Shown here piece after piece: positions 9,999 through 12,235 of a stretch of 12,235 bases of DNA (positions are counted from its first letter, which is position 1; the number at the start of each line of letters is the position of its first letter). The DNA comes from Actinomycetes bacterium (GTDB taxonomy: Bacteria > Actinomycetota > Actinomycetes > Propionibacteriales > Nocardioidaceae). Location of the stretch: the NCBI GenBank assembly GCA_023252095.1, contig JAHEXN010000072.1:1-12235 (forward strand), given 5' to 3'. The notes beneath the pieces were generated by a model. The model searched no databases. It was given only the letters and a program-made list of their open reading frames with translations, and had not been told where the DNA came from. The position numbers and the translations under genes were made by a program.

Positions 9999-10634
9999 TC
10001 AGGGTCGCTCGCGCGCCCCCGGGCGCGGCAGAGTCCATTCGAACCGGATCGCCAGGACGCGCAGCACGAACGTGACCGCGACGGCCGACCACCGCGCGAC
10101 GTCGCGGTCCAGGTCGGCCGCGTCCAGGGCCACGAACAGGACCGAGCCGGCGATCGCGCTGAGGGCGTAGACCTGGCCCACCAGCACGAGCGGACGCTGC
10201 CCAGCCAGGACGTCCCGGATCACGCCGCCCCCGACGCCCGAGACGACGCCGAGCAGCACGGCCACGTCCCGTTCGACCCCCGCGGACAGGGCGAGGGTCG
10301 TGCCGAGGACCGTGAAGACCGCCAGGCCTGCCGCGTCGGCGACCAGCACGACGCGAAGACTGTCCGGCTCGTGCTGGGGCCTCCAGTGCGAGACCGCGAT
10401 CACGACGAAAGACGTGACCAGCGCGACCCAGATCGGCCACGGCTCGGCGACCCAGCCGACCCCGCCGCCGATCAGCAGGTCGCGGATCGTGCCGCCCCCG
10501 ATCGAGGTGATCGTCGACAGGACGACGATGCCGAGCCAGTCCATCCCGGCCCGCACCGCGACGGCAGCGCCGGAGAGCGCGAACGCCACGAGACCCACGA
10601 GCTGTAGGCCCGCGAAGGCGTCGATGTCCGGCAC
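9999..10634 (-). CDS. TRIC/UPF0126 family membrane protein
   Basis: Predicted small cation-channel-like membrane protein. The prokaryotic members of this family studied so far form trimeric potassium-permeable channels. The 211-residue product contains two related halves of about three helices each, each ending in a glycine-rich signature: GGGTIRDLL (about 45-53) and GGGVIRDVL (about 129-137). A seventh hydrophobic segment lies near the C-terminus (ARWSAVAVTFVLRVLAI). The start chosen is GTG at 10632-10634, giving MPDIDAF. It lacks a Shine-Dalgarno but lies seven bases after a TAGCGT -10 box, the layout of a leaderless actinobacterial mRNA. A GTG nine bases further upstream overlaps that -10 box. 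The open frame extends to 10901 without family similarity. Link to pyrimidine metabolism is not indicated; it is simply the upstream neighbour. Confidence 0.88.
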   Translation of the reverse strand: MPDIDAFAGLQLVGLVAFALSGAAVAVRAGMDWLGIVVLSTITSIGGGTIRDLLIGGGVGWVAEPWPIWVALVTSFVVIAVSHWRPQHEPDSLRVVLVADAAGLAVFTVLGTTLALSAGVERDVAVLLGVVSGVGGGVIRDVLAGQRPLVLVGQVYALSAIAGSVLFVALDAADLDRDVARWSAVAVTFVLRVLAIRFEWTLPRPGARERP

Positions 10635-10701
10635 GCCCCGCACGCTAGTCGACCGCGACGGTGCCGTCGACGCGTCGGATCGCGACGGTCGGTGCGGGGC
10701 G
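10634..10701 (-). repeat. Nested inverted repeats between the acyltransferase and TRIC genes
   Basis: Perfect 10-base outer arms (10634-10643 and 10692-10701, CGCCCCGCAC and complement) flank 48 bases. Inside are CGACCG/CGGTCG arms, the palindrome CGACGCGTCG, a GACGG/CCGTC hairpin, and two direct CGCGACGGT copies. The 3' arm ends at the TRIC start codon. No U-run follows, so it is not a standard terminator. It may be protein-binding DNA, or an mRNA structure when transcription comes through from upstream. Confidence 0.6.
10642..10670 (-). promoter_or_regulatory. Promoter giving a leaderless transcript for the TRIC-type gene
   Basis: TCGACG (10665-10670), a 17-base spacer and TAGCGT (10642-10647) form a fair -35/-10 pair on the minus strand. 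Seven bases later comes the GTG start codon, so transcription would begin at or next to the start codon. This spacing is typical of leaderless genes in actinomycetes and explains the missing ribosome binding site. Confidence 0.5.
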
Positions 10702-10714
10702 GAGGCGCGCCGCG

Positions 10715-12235
10715 TCAGCAGCTGACGAGCGCCTGGCTCAGGAGATCGTTGAAGACGTTCTGGCCATGGGCGTTGGGGTGCACACGGTCCGAGGCCGTGA
10801 GCTCCGGGTGCTGGCTGGCGAGCGCGTTCCAGTCGACGAGCCGGACGTTGTCGTGCGCCGCCGCGACCTGCTGGACCGCCTGGACGGCCTGGTCCGACCA
10901 CGCATGGCCCGGCACCGACGGGGTCACGAGGGCGACCTGACGGCCCGCCAGCTCGTTCGAGACGAGGCTGTCGAGATCGGCGGCGTCGATCGCGCCGTTG
11001 GTGCCCGTGGCGATGACGACGGTGGGCTGCAGCTGACCGGCAGCCGCCACCTGGCGGAGAGCGCCGACGACATCACGGTACTGCCAGCCGACCGTCGCGA
11101 CGGCGACCGAACCCGGACGCCGGGCCATCAGCACGGGGGCGATCGCGACCGTGACCGAGTCGCCGAACGCCGTGACGGGCGATCCCTCGGCGACCGGCTG
11201 GCACGCCCGGGTGGCTGCACTCGGCGCGGGCTCCGGAATCGGCTCCGGCCGCGACTCGATGTCGTCGACGGAGTCGATCACGACCTCCTGGCCGACGCGC
11301 AGCATGTTCTCGACGTCGGACTCGGCGGGCGCTTGCCACATCGCGGCACCGGCGAGCACGAACGCGAAGGCGGTGGCCGCCGCGATGAACCGGGACCGCC
11401 GTGCCCCACCGGCGCTGCTGTCGCGCAGGGCCGAGCGCCACCGGCGCAGCGTCGCGCCGATCCCGTCGCGGCACATCGGCACCTCGACCCATCGGTAGGA
11501 GATCGCCGACACGGCGACCGCGACGGCCACTGCGAGACATCCCGCGACCTCGGCGTCGGTGGGCGGAGCCAGACGCACGGCGAACACGATGAGCGGCCAG
11601 TGCCAGAGGTACAGCCCGTACGACCGCTCCCCCAACCAGCGCAGAGGCGCCCAGCCCAGGACGCTCGCGACGGGACCGGGATTGGCCGCAGCATGGATCA
11701 CGGCGACCGATGCGAGCGAGGCGAGGCCCAGGCCGCCGAGGAAGTTCGCATCACTGTTCCAGGCGACGAGCACGGCAAAGGCAGCGATGCCCGCCAGGCC
11801 CAGCGCGCCGAGCAGCGTCCGTCGCCGCGTGGCGCTCGCCGGTTTCGGCTCGCCCGCGGACGGGCGGAGCAGGTGCGACGCCGTGCTCAGCGCCAGTGCG
11901 GAGCCCAGGAGCAGCCCGAAGGCGTGCGAGTCCAAACCCATGTAGGCCCGGTTGGGGTCGCCGCCGCGGTACCAGAACGCCATCAGGGCGATCGAGACAA
12001 GCGCGAGTGCCGCGACGGCGTAGAGCGACACCCGCCGCTTCAGCACCACGAGCGCGGCGAGCAGGAGGAGCGGCCAGAGGACGTAGAACTGCTCCTCGAT
12101 CCCGAGCGACCAGAGGTGGTTGAGCAGGGGCGGGAGGTGCTGGTCGGAGTAGGACCAGCCCTGGTGGATCTGGATCCAGTTGCTGGTCCAGGTGAGGGCA
12201 CCCACGACCTGGCTGCGCAGGCCCGAGCCCGTCTC
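10715..12235 (-). CDS. Membrane acyltransferase (acyltransferase-3 family) with C-terminal SGNH-like domain, 5' end missing
   Basis: OafA/OatA-like protein expected to O-acylate a cell-surface glycan or similar acceptor. The visible 506 residues begin inside the membrane acyltransferase domain. The signature LWSLGIEEQFYVLWPLLL is at 41-58, followed by many hydrophobic helices to about 252 and a last membrane segment at about 282-300. An acidic, proline-rich linker (about 305-342, PEPIPEPAPS) leads to an SGNH hydrolase-like domain, presumably outside the membrane. This domain has FGDSVT (357-362, Ser360), ATGTNG (409-414), and a terminal SDRVHPN (482-488) providing Asp483 and His486. Cys345 and the final Cys506 bracket this domain and could pair. 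The catalytic blocks look intact. The true start lies upstream of the window edge; GTG at 12203-12205 is internal. The substrate cannot be told from sequence. Confidence 0.92.
   Translation of the reverse strand, partial: ETGSGLRSQVVGALTWTSNWIQIHQGWSYSDQHLPPLLNHLWSLGIEEQFYVLWPLLLLAALVVLKRRVSLYAVAALALVSIALMAFWYRGGDPNRAYMGLDSHAFGLLLGSALALSTASHLLRPSAGEPKPASATRRRTLLGALGLAGIAAFAVLVAWNSDANFLGGLGLASLASVAVIHAAANPGPVASVLGWAPLRWLGERSYGLYLWHWPLIVFAVRLAPPTDAEVAGCLAVAVAVAVSAISYRWVEVPMCRDGIGATLRRWRSALRDSSAGGARRSRFIAAATAFAFVLAGAAMWQAPAESDVENMLRVGQEVVIDSVDDIESRPEPIPEPAPSAATRACQPVAEGSPVTAFGDSVTVAIAPVLMARRPGSVAVATVGWQYRDVVGALRQVAAAGQLQPTVVIATGTNGAIDAADLDSLVSNELAGRQVALVTPSVPGHAWSDQAVQAVQQVAAAHDNVRLVDWNALASQHPELTASDRVHPNAHGQNVFNDLLSQALVSC

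Noticed and set aside
10634..10701. Intrinsic terminator for the acyltransferase gene
   Set aside because: The outer stem encloses 48 bases and no U-run follows, so it does not have terminator shape. It is recorded as an inverted repeat instead.
10635..10901. Longer start for the TRIC-type gene, reaching into the acyltransferase gene
   Set aside because: The extra residues are basic, low-complexity and not part of the family, and they cover the intergenic repeat and promoter.

Overview
The window is GC-rich, densely packed DNA in which every supported gene reads on the minus strand. Gene content points to an actinomycete: an actinobacterial integration host factor (mIHF) next to guanylate kinase, a type 2 OMP decarboxylase, and a pyr operon in the order pyrR-pyrB-pyrC-carA-carB-pyrF with a mycobacterial-style PyrR leader. 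GTG starts, TANNNT -10 boxes and a possible leaderless gene fit this. A Nocardioidaceae-like member (Nocardioides or Aeromicrobium type) is my guess from overall style only.

In transcription order (high to low coordinates), the window opens with a 5'-truncated membrane acyltransferase carrying a C-terminal SGNH-like domain (10715-12235). An 80-bp structured gap follows, then a TRIC/UPF0126 channel-like membrane protein (9999-10634). A 94-bp gap holds an extended -10 promoter and a PyrR-binding RNA hairpin that buries the pyrR ribosome binding site. The pyrimidine operon runs from 9904 to 1100 and encodes the regulator PyrR, aspartate transcarbamylase, dihydroorotase, both carbamoyl-phosphate synthetase subunits and OMP decarboxylase. 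pyrD and pyrE are not here. After pyrF come a small lipoprotein gene (620-1057), mihF (259-579) and the start of gmk (1-266).

The operon enzymes convert bicarbonate, glutamine and ATP to carbamoyl phosphate (CarAB), then to carbamoyl aspartate (PyrB) and dihydroorotate (PyrC). PyrF closes the route to UMP. PyrR senses UMP/UTP and represses translation of its own leader, and the overlapping start/stop signals would carry that control down the operon.

Two features look unusual. CarA carries an extra, highly acidic C-terminal tail of about 185 residues containing a duplicated APETLGWAP motif whose two copies differ only synonymously. The space between pyrC and carA, where Mycobacterium tuberculosis has a membrane protein gene, is filled exactly by a 28-codon ORF with a strong Shine-Dalgarno sequence and ATGA overlaps at both ends. 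Inter-gene gaps are all under 100 bp, and no tRNA, rRNA, CRISPR array or insertion sequence was seen.
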